A DNA stretch of 64,000 bases from Clostridia bacterium (lineage in GTDB: Bacteria; Bacillota; Clostridia; Oscillospirales; Acutalibacteraceae): contig CAADUC010000108.1 of assembly GCA_900752115.1 (NCBI GenBank), positions 9,329 to 73,328 of the forward strand, in the 5' to 3' direction. The stretch's first letter is position 1, and each line of letters starts with the position of its first letter. Shown here piece after piece: positions 53,695 to 62,203 of this stretch. Under the pieces are notes generated by a model. That model saw only the letters and a program-made list of their open reading frames with translations. It did no database searches and was not told where the DNA came from. The translations under genes were made by a program, and so were the position numbers.

Positions 53695-54351
53695 TCAGTT
53701 TATCCTGGCTTTCAGAGCTTTGATCGGAATCCCCTGGGCGGAAAACATTCTCTCATGCTCCGTCATGACGGTGATCTCATCTCCGCACGGGTCGGCATGC
53801 AGATCTTCCGTGCTCCAATAGACCTGATAGCCTGCCTCCTCGAGATAGCGCAAGGTATCCCGGTAGAGAGGGCCGTCGTCTGTCTTAAACCAGATCTCCC
53901 CCTGCGGAGCCAGGAGGGCACGGTAGTCACGAAGGCGCGTCGGATACGTCAAGCGGCGCTTCCAGTGGCGGGGCTTCGGCCAGGGATTGCAGAAATTGAT
54001 GTAAATCCGCTCCACCCGATCGTGTTCGTCCATGATCTCGGGAAGCCGTTCAATATCGTAGCCGGTCAGTGCGACGTTCTGAACCGGCTTTTCCCCAAAA
54101 GCCGCCTCAATCACACGCTTAGCGGGGGCAAGCACAACGTCCTTCAAATCGATTCCGATATAGTTGATCTCCGGATGTTCCGGGGCCAGCCCGGCAATGA
54201 AATAGCCCTTGCCGCAGCCGAGTTCCAAATGAATGGGCTGACGGCTTGGAAACCACTCATGCCAGCGTCCCTTCTGCTCTTCGCCGCGGCGGACAAAAAA
54301 CGGACAGGCTTCGAGCTCCGGCTTGGCCCAGGGCTTGCTGCGCATTCTCAT
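53695..54351 (-). CDS. trmB: tRNA (guanine-N7-)-methyltransferase TrmB
   Basis: TrmB methylates N7 of G46 in tRNA with S-adenosylmethionine. The 218-residue protein has the SAM motif HLELGCGKGYFIAGLA, GIDLKDVVLAPA and the substrate motif INFCNPWPKPRHWKRR, which are diagnostic. The start at 54351 lies at the end of ybaK (ATGA) behind AGAGGAGG. The frame opens 15 codons earlier without a site. Confidence 0.94.
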   Translation of the reverse strand: MRMRSKPWAKPELEACPFFVRRGEEQKGRWHEWFPSRQPIHLELGCGKGYFIAGLAPEHPEINYIGIDLKDVVLAPAKRVIEAAFGEKPVQNVALTGYDIERLPEIMDEHDRVERIYINFCNPWPKPRHWKRRLTYPTRLRDYRALLAPQGEIWFKTDDGPLYRDTLRYLEEAGYQVYWSTEDLHADPCGDEITVMTEHERMFSAQGIPIKALKARIN

Positions 54352-54836
54352 CCTGCGTGCTCCTCCTCTCGCCAACCTTTGCAGACGTCCACCCATTTCT
54401 CCGCGTTCGAAGCGTCAAACAGCTCCTCGCAGCTCAATCGCACCGCAGAACTCGCCGTGCCTGCCGCCGGATACACGATGTCAAAACGACGAAGCGACTC
54501 GTCGCAGACCACACGGACGCCCTCCGGATTGGCAAAGGGGCAAACGCCCCCCACCGGGTGGCCCGTCTTCGGCAGCACTTCGTCGGCGGGCAGCATCACA
54601 GCCTTCGTGTGGAATTCCGCTTTATATCGGGAATTGTCAATCTTTGCGTCACCCGCGGCAAGCACCAGCAGGCAGCCGTCGCCAAGCCGCAGAGAAATTG
54701 TCTTTGCAATTCTGGCGGGTTCCGTTCCCAAAGCAGCGGCCGCCAGCTCCACCGTCGCACTGCTGACATCAAACGTCTGCACACGGTCTGCCAGACCGCG
54801 CTCCCCTAAATAAGCCTTAACCGTTTCCAGAGACAT
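54348..54836 (-). CDS. ybaK: YbaK/ProX-type aminoacyl-tRNA deacylase
   Basis: This single-domain YbaK-family protein probably clears mischarged tRNA, such as Cys- or Ala-tRNAPro. The 162-residue protein shows TVELAAAALGTEPARIAKTI and the conserved GHPVGGVCPFANPEGVRV. The ATG at 54836 is supported by the promoter at 54898-54926, which excludes the upstream frame start at 54926. It is coupled to trmB, so two tRNA-quality functions share one operon. Confidence 0.88.
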   Translation of the reverse strand: MSLETVKAYLGERGLADRVQTFDVSSATVELAAAALGTEPARIAKTISLRLGDGCLLVLAAGDAKIDNSRYKAEFHTKAVMLPADEVLPKTGHPVGGVCPFANPEGVRVVCDESLRRFDIVYPAAGTASSAVRLSCEELFDASNAEKWVDVCKGWREEEHAG

Positions 54837-54897
54837 ATCCCGTCTCCCTCTCTTTCCTGTTTCGCGGCCGGTGCGCCGCGTCAATCTTCCGTGGCCT

Positions 54898-54926
54898 ATT
54901 GTATCATCTTTTCGGACGCCTGTCAT
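54898..54926 (-). promoter_or_regulatory. Predicted promoter of the ybaK-trmB operon
   Basis: On the minus strand ATGACA and TACAAT, each five of six, are separated by 17 bases, about 55 bases before the ybaK ATG. Confidence 0.72.
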
Positions 54927-54992
54927 CCCTCTTTTTCCCGGAACGTCTTACCGCCTTCCGCAGGAGACAACGCCTCCTCCTGCAACTTTTTC

Positions 54993-55020
54993 TTAACTTT
55001 TTAAAATTTTATGCTATAAT
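54993..55020 (+). promoter_or_regulatory. Predicted promoter of the apbE-rnf operon
   Basis: TTAACT and a perfect TATAAT are separated by 16 AT-rich bases. The RNA would start about 50 bases before the apbE ATG. Confidence 0.7.
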
Positions 55021-55075
55021 AGAAGGGATCGTTTGCCGTCTGCTTTCGCAGCGCTTACCCAGGAAGGAGACTTTC

Positions 55076-56158
55076 ATGCGTCATTTCATCCGAACGCTCA
55101 CCCTTCGCCAGCAAAAGCGGCTGACGCTCGCGCTGGCGTGTGTGCTCGCCGTTATTCTGCTCGTCCTTGTACTCCTGTGGAGCCGGTACAGCGAAGCGGC
55201 CAACCGTCTGGAAACAACGGGTTTTGCCATGGGCTCCTTTGTCCAGCAAACCGTATACGGTCCGGGAGGGCAGGAAGCCTCTGACGCAGCGCTGCAGGCT
55301 GTCACGGATCTGGAAAATAAAATTTCCTGGCGGGTAGAGGACTCTGATATCGCACGGCTCAATGATGAGGCCGGCAGCGAACGGATTGATATTGACCCGG
55401 AGACGGCGGAGCTTCTGCTGCTTTGTCTCGATGTGGCGGAGCAGTCAGGCGGTGTGTACGATCCGACCGTTCTTCCCATCTCCAAGCTTTGGAACTTTGA
55501 CGATGGGGATGCGTTCTCCCCACCCTCACAGGAAACCATCGATCGGTTTCTCCCTTACGTCAACTACGAGGATCTGCGCGTCAAGGAGGACGAATCCTCC
55601 GCCTCGCTGAAATATCATTATATGGGTGTGGATCTCGGATCCATCGGCAAGGGGGCCGGCTGTGACGCCGCAGTCGCCTCATACGCTTCTTCCGGGATTT
55701 CCGGAGCAATTGCCGCCGTAGGAGGAAGCGTGGGTGTATACGGTGAAAAACCGGACGGCACGCCCTGGTCCATTACTGTGCGCAATCCGTACTCGTCGGA
55801 CGACGGCGAAGAGATTCTCGGCGTAATGGAGATGGAGGAGGGTTTTGTCTCCACTTCCGGTTCCTACGAAAAGCAGTGCGAGGTGGATGGCGTCGTCTAT
55901 CATCATCTCATCAATGCCGACACCGGGTGGCCGGAGGACAACGAGCTTGTCTCCGTCACCGTTTATACGAAGGACAGCGGAGCGCTCAGCGATCTCCTTG
56001 CAACCGCTGCCTTTCTTCTTGGCCCCGACGAGGGGCAGGCGCTTCTGGAAAGCTACGGTGCGGAGGGAATCTTCGTTTTCCGGGATAAAACCGTTCTCGT
56101 AACAGACGGATTTCCCCCCTTTACCTTAAGTCTGGATTCCTTCCAGCTTGCGGAGTAA
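55076..56158 (+). CDS. apbE: FAD:protein FMN transferase ApbE
   Basis: ApbE attaches FMN covalently to threonine in RnfG and RnfD outside the membrane. The 360-residue protein has an N-terminal membrane helix (about 17-37) and the ApbE domain. Key marks are TTGFAMGSFVQQTVYG, DPTVLPISKLWNFDDGD, MGVDLGSIGKGAGCDAA and the late metal region YHHLINADTGWP. AAGGAG lies eight bases before the ATG at 55076. It leads the rnf operon, so its substrates are almost certainly the adjacent Rnf subunits. Confidence 0.94.
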   Translation: MRHFIRTLTLRQQKRLTLALACVLAVILLVLVLLWSRYSEAANRLETTGFAMGSFVQQTVYGPGGQEASDAALQAVTDLENKISWRVEDSDIARLNDEAGSERIDIDPETAELLLLCLDVAEQSGGVYDPTVLPISKLWNFDDGDAFSPPSQETIDRFLPYVNYEDLRVKEDESSASLKYHYMGVDLGSIGKGAGCDAAVASYASSGISGAIAAVGGSVGVYGEKPDGTPWSITVRNPYSSDDGEEILGVMEMEEGFVSTSGSYEKQCEVDGVVYHHLINADTGWPEDNELVSVTVYTKDSGALSDLLATAAFLLGPDEGQALLESYGAEGIFVFRDKTVLVTDGFPPFTLSLDSFQLAE

Positions 56159-56162
56159 CCCC

Positions 56163-56540
56163 ATGGAACATAAGCTTCTGCGTCCCGCCGATCTGGTTTT
56201 ACTGCTCGTTGCTGCTGCCGCCGCCGCGCTGCTTTTCTGGCAGTCGGCACAGGCGCAGGGAAACTGTGTAGCCGTTATTGAAGAGAACGGCGTTGAGCTG
56301 GAACGCGTCGATCTGTCCTCCCTGACAGAAGCGACGGAAATTGACCTTGGCGGCGATTACAGCGTTGTTCTGCTCGCGGAGCCGGGAAAAATCTCCTTCC
56401 TGCATTCCTCTTGTCCCGACCAGACCTGCGTGCGCACCGGAGAACTGACAAAGCCCGGACAGGCCGCCGTCTGTCTCCCTGCACGCATTTCCGTGCGCCT
56501 GGAGGGAACGGCCTCCGGCGCAGATGCCATGACCGGTTGA
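56163..56540 (+). CDS. NusG domain II-type membrane-anchored small protein
   Basis: The 125-residue protein has one N-terminal membrane helix (about 10-28). A small beta-rich outer domain with HSSCPDQTCVRTGELTKPGQ follows, the signature of the NusG_II family often found beside rnf and apbE genes in Firmicutes. Its function is not known; the two Cys suggest redox or metal chemistry. The ATG at 56163 follows GGAG by seven bases; an ATG at 56148 lies inside apbE. It fits between apbE and the Gx-type gene. Confidence 0.83.
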   Translation: MEHKLLRPADLVLLLVAAAAAALLFWQSAQAQGNCVAVIEENGVELERVDLSSLTEATEIDLGGDYSVVLLAEPGKISFLHSSCPDQTCVRTGELTKPGQAAVCLPARISVRLEGTASGADAMTG

Positions 56541-56557
56541 TTTTCGGGAGGATTGCT

Positions 56558-57184
56558 ATGCCAAATCACCAGCAAACGCTCCGCTTGGGAGCTGCCCGCC
56601 GCGTCGCGGTGACGGGACTGCTCGGCGCTCTGGCGCTGACGCTTTCCCTTCTCGAGGGAATGCTTCCGCCCGTTCCGACGCTGCCGCCGGGCGCGAAGCT
56701 CGGCCTCTCCAACATCGCGGTGTTGTTTGCCGTACAGAGCCTGGGGCTCCTCCCTGCGCTTGGAATCGCCCTTGTCAAAGCCGTATTCGCCGGACTGACA
56801 CGGGGCGGAATCGCTTTTCTCATGAGCCTGTCCGGCGGACTGCTCAGCACGGTTCTTGTCTTTATCCTTTCCCGTCTGAGGCGCCCGCGCTTCGGACTGC
56901 TCGGCCTCGGAATCGCCGGGGCTCTCGCGCACAATTTCGGCCAGCTGCTCACGGCGACGCTGCTCACCTCGCTTGCCGCCGCGTGGTACGCTCCCTGGCT
57001 GATCGGATTCGGCGTGTTATTCGGCGCCGTCACGGGCGTTATCCTGCGCGTGACGATGCCGGTTCTTAACCGGCTGCTCCCCTCGCAGACCGCGCAGGCG
57101 GAACGCGGGGCGGGCGGTATTTCTCCCGGCGGCGTAAATCCGCCGGAGGGAAAAAAGAGTGGAGGTAATAGAAAGTGGGACTGA
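56558..57184 (+). CDS. Gx transporter family protein (heptaprenyl diphosphate synthase component I-like)
   Basis: The 208-residue integral membrane protein has five or six helices and GAKLGLSNIAVLFAVQSLG, the mark of the Hpre_diP_synt_I/Gx family, related to ECF-type S components. It is repeatedly found with Rnf genes; a precise role is not established. A flavin precursor or quinone-related transport would fit the neighbours but is only inference. GGGAGG stands before the ATG at 56558, and its stop overlaps rnfC by ten bases. Confidence 0.82.
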   Translation: MPNHQQTLRLGAARRVAVTGLLGALALTLSLLEGMLPPVPTLPPGAKLGLSNIAVLFAVQSLGLLPALGIALVKAVFAGLTRGGIAFLMSLSGGLLSTVLVFILSRLRRPRFGLLGLGIAGALAHNFGQLLTATLLTSLAAAWYAPWLIGFGVLFGAVTGVILRVTMPVLNRLLPSQTAQAERGAGGISPGGVNPPEGKKSGGNRKWD

Positions 57185-58515
57185 CATTTCCTGAGAAACC
57201 GTTTCGCACCCACGGCGGCGCAGCAGTTCCTCACCACAAGAACACGGCGCAGATGGAGTCCTCCGTGCTCCCCTGCCCCGCTCAGGTGACAATCCCCATG
57301 CAGCAGCATGTGGGCGCTCCGTGCAAGCCGCTGGTCAAGGTCGGGGACCTTGTTCAGGTCGGGCAGAAGATCGGCGACAGCGACGCCTTTGTCAGCGCAC
57401 CCATCCATGCCAGCGTCTCCGGTAAGGTGACAGCTGTCACGAAGACGGTGCTGCCGGGCGGCCAGACGGTCGACGCCGTTGTCATCCAATCCGACGGACA
57501 GATGACGGTTTCGCCCGATGTAAAGCCGCCTGTCGTCAATACGCCGGAAGAATTCTTCCAGGCGGTGCGCGCGTCCGGCCTTGTCGGCCTGGGCGGTGCG
57601 GGCTTCCCGGCCCATGTGAAGCTCAACGTGCCGAAGGACAAGCATCTCGACACGCTGATTGTCAATGCTGCCGAGTGTGAGCCGTACATCACCGCGGATA
57701 ACCGCGAAGCTCTCGAGAACTCCTGGGCCGTCCTTTCCGGCGTCTACGCCATCCGCGACCTTCTGAAGCTGGATCGCGTGATCATTGCCGTGGAGGACAA
57801 CAAACCGGACGTGATTGAAACGCTGCGGAAAATCGCGGACAACCCGACGCACGATCCGGAAGATCGCGTGCGGATCCTGCCGCTTCATGCGCGCTACCCG
57901 CAGGGCGCGGAAAAAGTGCTCGTCCAGTCGTGCACCAACCGCGTGATTCCTCTCGGCAAGCTTCCCGCGGATGTGGGCTGCCTCGTGATGAACATTACCT
58001 CGGTTGCCTTTCTCGCGGATTATCTCAAAACCGGCATGCCGCTCGTCAAAAAGCGCGTGACGGTCGACGGCTCCGCGATTGCGAAGCCGCAGAACGTCAT
58101 CGTGCCGATCGGCACCAGAATCGCAGACATCGTCGAATTCTGCGGCGGCTACAGCCAGCCTCCGCAGAAGCTTCTGATGGGCGGCCCGATGATGGGCATT
58201 GCCCTGACAACGGACGAGCAGCCTGTTCTCAAGCAGAACAACGGCATTCTCGCCTTCGGAGAAAAGGACGCCTCGCTGCCGAAGCCGACGGCCTGCATTC
58301 GCTGCGGCCGCTGTGTTTCCGGCTGCCCGATGAACCTCGTGCCGACGCAGCTTGAAAAATTTGCGGAGCTCGGCAACATTGAGGAGCTCGACCGTCTGGG
58401 AATTATGTGCTGTATGGAGTGCGGTACCTGCGCTTACAATTGCCCGGCACACCGCCCGCTGGTTCACGCAATCCGGCTGGGCAAGGCTCTGCTGAGAAAC
58501 GGAGGGAAAAAGTAA
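57175..58515 (+). CDS. rnfC: Rnf complex subunit RnfC (NADH-binding, 4Fe-4S)
   Basis: RnfC is the peripheral subunit that exchanges electrons with NAD. The 446-residue protein has the glycine-rich NADH-site stretch GLVGLGGAGFPAHVKLNVP, followed by NAAECEPYITADNRE. Two 4Fe-4S sites lie near the C-terminus (CIRCGRCVSGCPMNL and CCMECGTCAYNCPAH). It starts with GTG after GGAGG, overlapping the end of the Gx gene. The C-D-G-E-A-B order is the usual clostridial one. Confidence 0.95.
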   Translation: MGLTFPEKPFRTHGGAAVPHHKNTAQMESSVLPCPAQVTIPMQQHVGAPCKPLVKVGDLVQVGQKIGDSDAFVSAPIHASVSGKVTAVTKTVLPGGQTVDAVVIQSDGQMTVSPDVKPPVVNTPEEFFQAVRASGLVGLGGAGFPAHVKLNVPKDKHLDTLIVNAAECEPYITADNREALENSWAVLSGVYAIRDLLKLDRVIIAVEDNKPDVIETLRKIADNPTHDPEDRVRILPLHARYPQGAEKVLVQSCTNRVIPLGKLPADVGCLVMNITSVAFLADYLKTGMPLVKKRVTVDGSAIAKPQNVIVPIGTRIADIVEFCGGYSQPPQKLLMGGPMMGIALTTDEQPVLKQNNGILAFGEKDASLPKPTACIRCGRCVSGCPMNLVPTQLEKFAELGNIEELDRLGIMCCMECGTCAYNCPAHRPLVHAIRLGKALLRNGGKK

Positions 58516-59462
58516 TGGAGCATAAGCTGATCGTCTCCGCCTCCCCTCACCTGAGAAGCGGAGTTACCACCCAGAAAATCATGCTTGACGTGCTGATTGC
58601 GCTTGCACCGGCCGCTGTAGCGTCCGTGATTCTGTTCGGCCCCAAAGCGCTGCTTCTCATTGTCCTGTGTATGGCCTGCTGCGTTCTGTGCGAATATCTG
58701 TGCCGACGCGTCATGAAGCGTGACAACACCATCATGGATCTGAGCGCCGCCGTCACCGGTCTGCTGCTTGCGCTGAACCTGCCGGTAAGCATCAATCCTT
58801 TGATCGCCGTTTTCGGCTGCCTGGCCGCTATTATTGTTGTCAAGCAGATGTTCGGCGGCATTGGACAGAATTTTGTCAATCCTGCCCTCACGGCACGCAT
58901 CATTCTGATGACTTCCTTCCCCTCGAGAATGACGACGTGGACTGCCCCGTTTGCCTACCTCAACGGAACGGACGGCGCGACAACGGCAACGCCCCTCGCA
59001 CTCTCGGCACAGGGAGCCACCGACTCTCTGCCGAGCTATCTGGATATGTTCCTTGGCGTGCGCGGCGGCTGCCTCGGCGAAACCTGCACGCTGGCGCTTC
59101 TGCTCGGCGGCATCTATCTCATCGCCCGCCGCGTGATTTCGCCTGTAATCCCGGTCTGCTATCTGGGAACGGCGGCTGTTATGTCCCTGCTGCTCGGACG
59201 CGATGTTCTGTTTGATCTGATGGCAGGCGGCCTGATGCTCGGCGCTATCTTCATGGCCACGGACTACACCACCAGCCCCATTACCTTCAAAGGCAAGATT
59301 ATCTATGCCGTCGGCTGCGGCGTGCTCACGATGCTGATCCGTGTGTTCGGTTCGCTTCCGGAGGGCGTTTCGTTCTCCATCGTGATCCTGAACATCCTCG
59401 TACCTCTGATTGAGCGCGTCTCGCGCCCGAAGCCCTTCGGAAAGGAGACGGTAAAGCAATGA
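58515..59462 (+). CDS. rnfD: Rnf complex subunit RnfD
   Basis: RnfD is a membrane subunit with covalent FMN. The 315-residue protein has about nine hydrophobic helices. The flavinylation motif is in TPLALSAQGATDSLPSYLD, with the Thr after QGA as the expected site for ApbE. The start codon shares one base with the rnfC stop (TAATG); the frame is open further upstream inside rnfC but is shadow. Confidence 0.94.
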   Translation: MEHKLIVSASPHLRSGVTTQKIMLDVLIALAPAAVASVILFGPKALLLIVLCMACCVLCEYLCRRVMKRDNTIMDLSAAVTGLLLALNLPVSINPLIAVFGCLAAIIVVKQMFGGIGQNFVNPALTARIILMTSFPSRMTTWTAPFAYLNGTDGATTATPLALSAQGATDSLPSYLDMFLGVRGGCLGETCTLALLLGGIYLIARRVISPVIPVCYLGTAAVMSLLLGRDVLFDLMAGGLMLGAIFMATDYTTSPITFKGKIIYAVGCGVLTMLIRVFGSLPEGVSFSIVILNILVPLIERVSRPKPFGKETVKQ

Positions 59463-60028
59463 GCGAACAGGCTAAAAAGCTTTCGGTCAAGGATATTCTG
59501 AAGCCCGCCCTGTCTCTCTTCCTGTTTTGTCTGGTTGTGACGGCTCTGCTGGCGGGAACAAATCTCCTGACCAAAGACAAAATCGCAGAACAGGAGCGCC
59601 TGGCGGAGGAAACCTCCCGTATGACCGTCAGCCCCGGAGCAGAAACGTTCTCCGCATCTGACGACGGCACTTACTATATCGCCGAGGCCGGAGGCGAAGC
59701 AATCGGCTATGTCTTCACCACGACGGCCAGCAGCTACGGCGGTCAGATCAAAGTCATGACCGGCATCTCCACAGACGGCACGGTAACAGGCGTTTCCATC
59801 CTCTCGATCTCCGACACCCCCGGTCTGGGCATGAACGCGGAAAAGGAAAGCTTCCGCGACCAGTATAAGAAAGCAGCTCCCGCCGGCGGCTTTACCGTGA
59901 TCAAAAACGGAACGGCCGGCGACACAGAAATCAGCGCCATGACAGGCGCGACCATCACCTCTCAGGCTGTTACGGACGCGGTCAATGACGCGATCGCACA
60001 GTATTACGCGGTAAAGGAGGCGGAGTAA
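59459..60028 (+). CDS. rnfG: Rnf complex subunit RnfG
   Basis: RnfG is the membrane-anchored flavoprotein facing outward. The 189-residue protein has one N-terminal helix (about 15-35) and an FMN-binding domain ending SAMTGATITSQAVTDAVNDA, where the Thr of TGAT takes FMN from ApbE. It overlaps rnfD by four bases and precedes rnfE by two. Confidence 0.94.
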   Translation: MSEQAKKLSVKDILKPALSLFLFCLVVTALLAGTNLLTKDKIAEQERLAEETSRMTVSPGAETFSASDDGTYYIAEAGGEAIGYVFTTTASSYGGQIKVMTGISTDGTVTGVSILSISDTPGLGMNAEKESFRDQYKKAAPAGGFTVIKNGTAGDTEISAMTGATITSQAVTDAVNDAIAQYYAVKEAE

Positions 60029-60030
60029 GG

Positions 60031-60720
60031 ATGGCGAAACAGAAAAAAACGCTCTGGCAGGAATTTACCAAGGGCATCATCAAGGAAAATCCCGTTCTGC
60101 GCCTCGTGCTCGGCACCTGCGCCACGCTGGCTGTCAGTACCGCCGCGAGCAATGCGATCGGCATGGGTCTTGCCACGACCTTTGTTCTTGTGTGCTCGAA
60201 TGCCGTCATTTCTCTTCTGCGGAAGGTGATTCCCGATAAGGTGCGCATCCCTTCGTACATCACAATCATTGCAGGCTTCGTCACCATCGTCCAAATGTTT
60301 ATCAAGGCGTACTCGCCTGACCTGGATAAAGCTCTCGGCATTTATCTGCCGCTGATCGTTGTGAACTGCATCATTCTCGGCCGCGCTGAAATGTTTGCAA
60401 ACAAGAACCCCGTCCTCCCGTCCATTGTCGACGGCCTCGGTATGGGCGTCGGCTTCACGGCGACACTGCTTCTCATGGGCATCATCCGCGAGCTGCTCGG
60501 CGCAGGCACCATCTTCGGCCTGGCCGTCACCTCGAACTTTATGGATCCGATTCTCATCTTCATCCTGCCTCCCGGAGGCTTCTTCGTCTTTGGTCTGCTG
60601 ATTGCCCTGGCAAACAAGCTCTCGGGCGAGGGCAAGGCCCCGGAGGAGATCGGCTGCAAGGGCTGTCCGCTGTCCGGCAGCTGCTCCAAGCTTCAGGCAA
60701 AGGAGGGCACTGAGAAATGA
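60031..60720 (+). CDS. rnfE: Rnf complex subunit RnfE
   Basis: RnfE is a six-helix membrane subunit related to RnfA; the pair holds an iron-sulfur cluster in the membrane. The 229-residue protein has GTCATLAVSTAASNAIGMG near the N-terminus and YLPLIVVNCIILGRAEMF in the middle, each with the conserved Cys. The C-terminal tail has three Cys (GCKGCPLSGSCSKL), an unusual addition. Overlaps rnfA by four bases. Confidence 0.94.
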   Translation: MAKQKKTLWQEFTKGIIKENPVLRLVLGTCATLAVSTAASNAIGMGLATTFVLVCSNAVISLLRKVIPDKVRIPSYITIIAGFVTIVQMFIKAYSPDLDKALGIYLPLIVVNCIILGRAEMFANKNPVLPSIVDGLGMGVGFTATLLLMGIIRELLGAGTIFGLAVTSNFMDPILIFILPPGGFFVFGLLIALANKLSGEGKAPEEIGCKGCPLSGSCSKLQAKEGTEK

Positions 60721-61340
60721 ACGGTGAAACCATTAAAGGGTTGGTCTCCATCTTTCTGGCGGCCATCCTCACGGAAAACTACATTCTGAGCAAATTCCTC
60801 GGCATCTGCCCGTTTCTGGGCGTATCCAAGAAGCTGAACACCGCCGCGAGCATGAGTATGGCTGTAACGCTCGTTATGGTGATTGCCACCGCGGTCACGT
60901 GGCCGATTTATTACGGTTTGCTTGTTCCGAACGATCTGGCCTATCTGGAAACCATTGTGTTTATCCTGATTATCGCAGCTCTTGTACAGCTGATTGAGAT
61001 CGTGCTCAAGCGCTATATGCCGCCGCTTTACAACGCGCTCGGCATTTATCTGCCTCTCATCACAACAAACTGCGCCGTGCTCGGCGTAACAATGCTCGTC
61101 ATCGACAACCATACGGCTTCCCCGGAAACATACGGCTTCCTGCAGGCCCTTGTCAACGCGTTTGGCTCCGGTATCGGATTCCTCGTCGCCATGGTGCTCT
61201 TCGCCGGTGTGCGTGAGCGTCTTGAAACGTGCGATATTCCGAAATGCCTGCGCGGTCTGCCAATCACGCTGATTGCCGCTTCGCTTGTCTCTGTGTCGTT
61301 CCTCGGCTTCCAGGGACTGGTCGACGGCCTGCTGGGCTGA
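60717..61340 (+). CDS. rnfA: Rnf complex subunit RnfA
   Basis: RnfA is the partner of RnfE with six membrane helices. The 207-residue protein has TENYILSKFLGICPFLGVSKK and YLPLITTNCAVLGVTMLVID, with the two Cys in the positions expected to bind the shared iron-sulfur cluster. It starts at ATG overlapping the rnfE stop and is followed by rnfB after 15 bases. Confidence 0.95.
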   Translation: MNGETIKGLVSIFLAAILTENYILSKFLGICPFLGVSKKLNTAASMSMAVTLVMVIATAVTWPIYYGLLVPNDLAYLETIVFILIIAALVQLIEIVLKRYMPPLYNALGIYLPLITTNCAVLGVTMLVIDNHTASPETYGFLQALVNAFGSGIGFLVAMVLFAGVRERLETCDIPKCLRGLPITLIAASLVSVSFLGFQGLVDGLLG

Positions 61341-61355
61341 GAGGAGGAAACCGCT

Positions 61356-62150
61356 ATGTATGAAATTCTGTTTCCTGTGCTGATTGTCGCAGGAATCGGC
61401 CTGATTGCCGGACTTGGACTTGCCATAGCCTCAGCGGTTATGGCTGTCCCGAAGGATGAGAAGGCGGAAAAAATCACGGAAATGCTGCCCGGCGCAAACT
61501 GCGGAGCATGCGGCTTCTCCGGATGCTCCGGCTATGCTGCCGCCCTTGCGAAGGGAGAGGCAAAGCCCGGCCTGTGCTCTCCCGGCGGCGCGGAGGTCGC
61601 TGCGGAAATTTCCGAATTCCTGGGTCTCGGCGGCGTCAGCGTCGAGAAAAAAGTCGCGGTGGTACGCTGCTCCGGCAGCGCCGATTACACCGCAGACAAG
61701 ATGGAGTATGCCGGCATCGAGAGCTGCTCTGCCGCTGTACTTCTCGCAGGCGGCCCCGCAAGCTGCCAGTATGGCTGCATGGGACTCGGAGACTGTATGA
61801 AAGCGTGTCAGTACGGCGCAATTGAAATCTGTAACGGCGTCGCGCATATTGACCCTGCCCGCTGCAAAGGCTGCTCGATGTGTGTCGCGGCCTGCCCGAA
61901 GCATCTGATCACTCTCGTCCCGTACCGCCCCCAAGCTGTGGTGCGCTGCAGCAGCTGCGACAAGGGCGCGCAGACAAACAAAGTTTGCAAAATCGGCTGC
62001 ATCGGCTGTATGAAGTGCGAGAAAACATGTGAATTTGACGCTATCCATGTGAAAGACTTCCACGCCGTTGTCGACCCGGAAAAATGCACGGGCTGCGGCA
62101 AATGTGCAGAGGTCTGTCCGCGCCACGTCATTGATCTTCTCAACACATAA
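61356..62150 (+). CDS. rnfB: Rnf complex subunit RnfB (ferredoxin-oxidising)
   Basis: RnfB takes electrons from reduced ferredoxin. The 264-residue protein has one N-terminal membrane helix (about 5-27) and a CGACGFSGCSGYAAAL cluster domain followed by CSPGG. Further 4Fe-4S sites include CKGCSMCVAACP, CIGCMKCEKTC and CTGCGKCAEVCP. A further CSSC stretch lies between them. It is the last rnf gene, and GGAGG-based ribosome sites precede it and the antiporter. Confidence 0.95.
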   Translation: MYEILFPVLIVAGIGLIAGLGLAIASAVMAVPKDEKAEKITEMLPGANCGACGFSGCSGYAAALAKGEAKPGLCSPGGAEVAAEISEFLGLGGVSVEKKVAVVRCSGSADYTADKMEYAGIESCSAAVLLAGGPASCQYGCMGLGDCMKACQYGAIEICNGVAHIDPARCKGCSMCVAACPKHLITLVPYRPQAVVRCSSCDKGAQTNKVCKIGCIGCMKCEKTCEFDAIHVKDFHAVVDPEKCTGCGKCAEVCPRHVIDLLNT

Positions 62151-62203
62151 TTGTTTCGCCTTTTCCGGCCGCGGCCGAATTAATTCCAGGAGGTGCTGTT
62201 TAC

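Noticed and set aside
56566-58467. A 633-codon minus-strand open frame
   Set aside because: It is antisense to the Gx-type gene and rnfC, which have clear family motifs; its own sequence matches nothing known.
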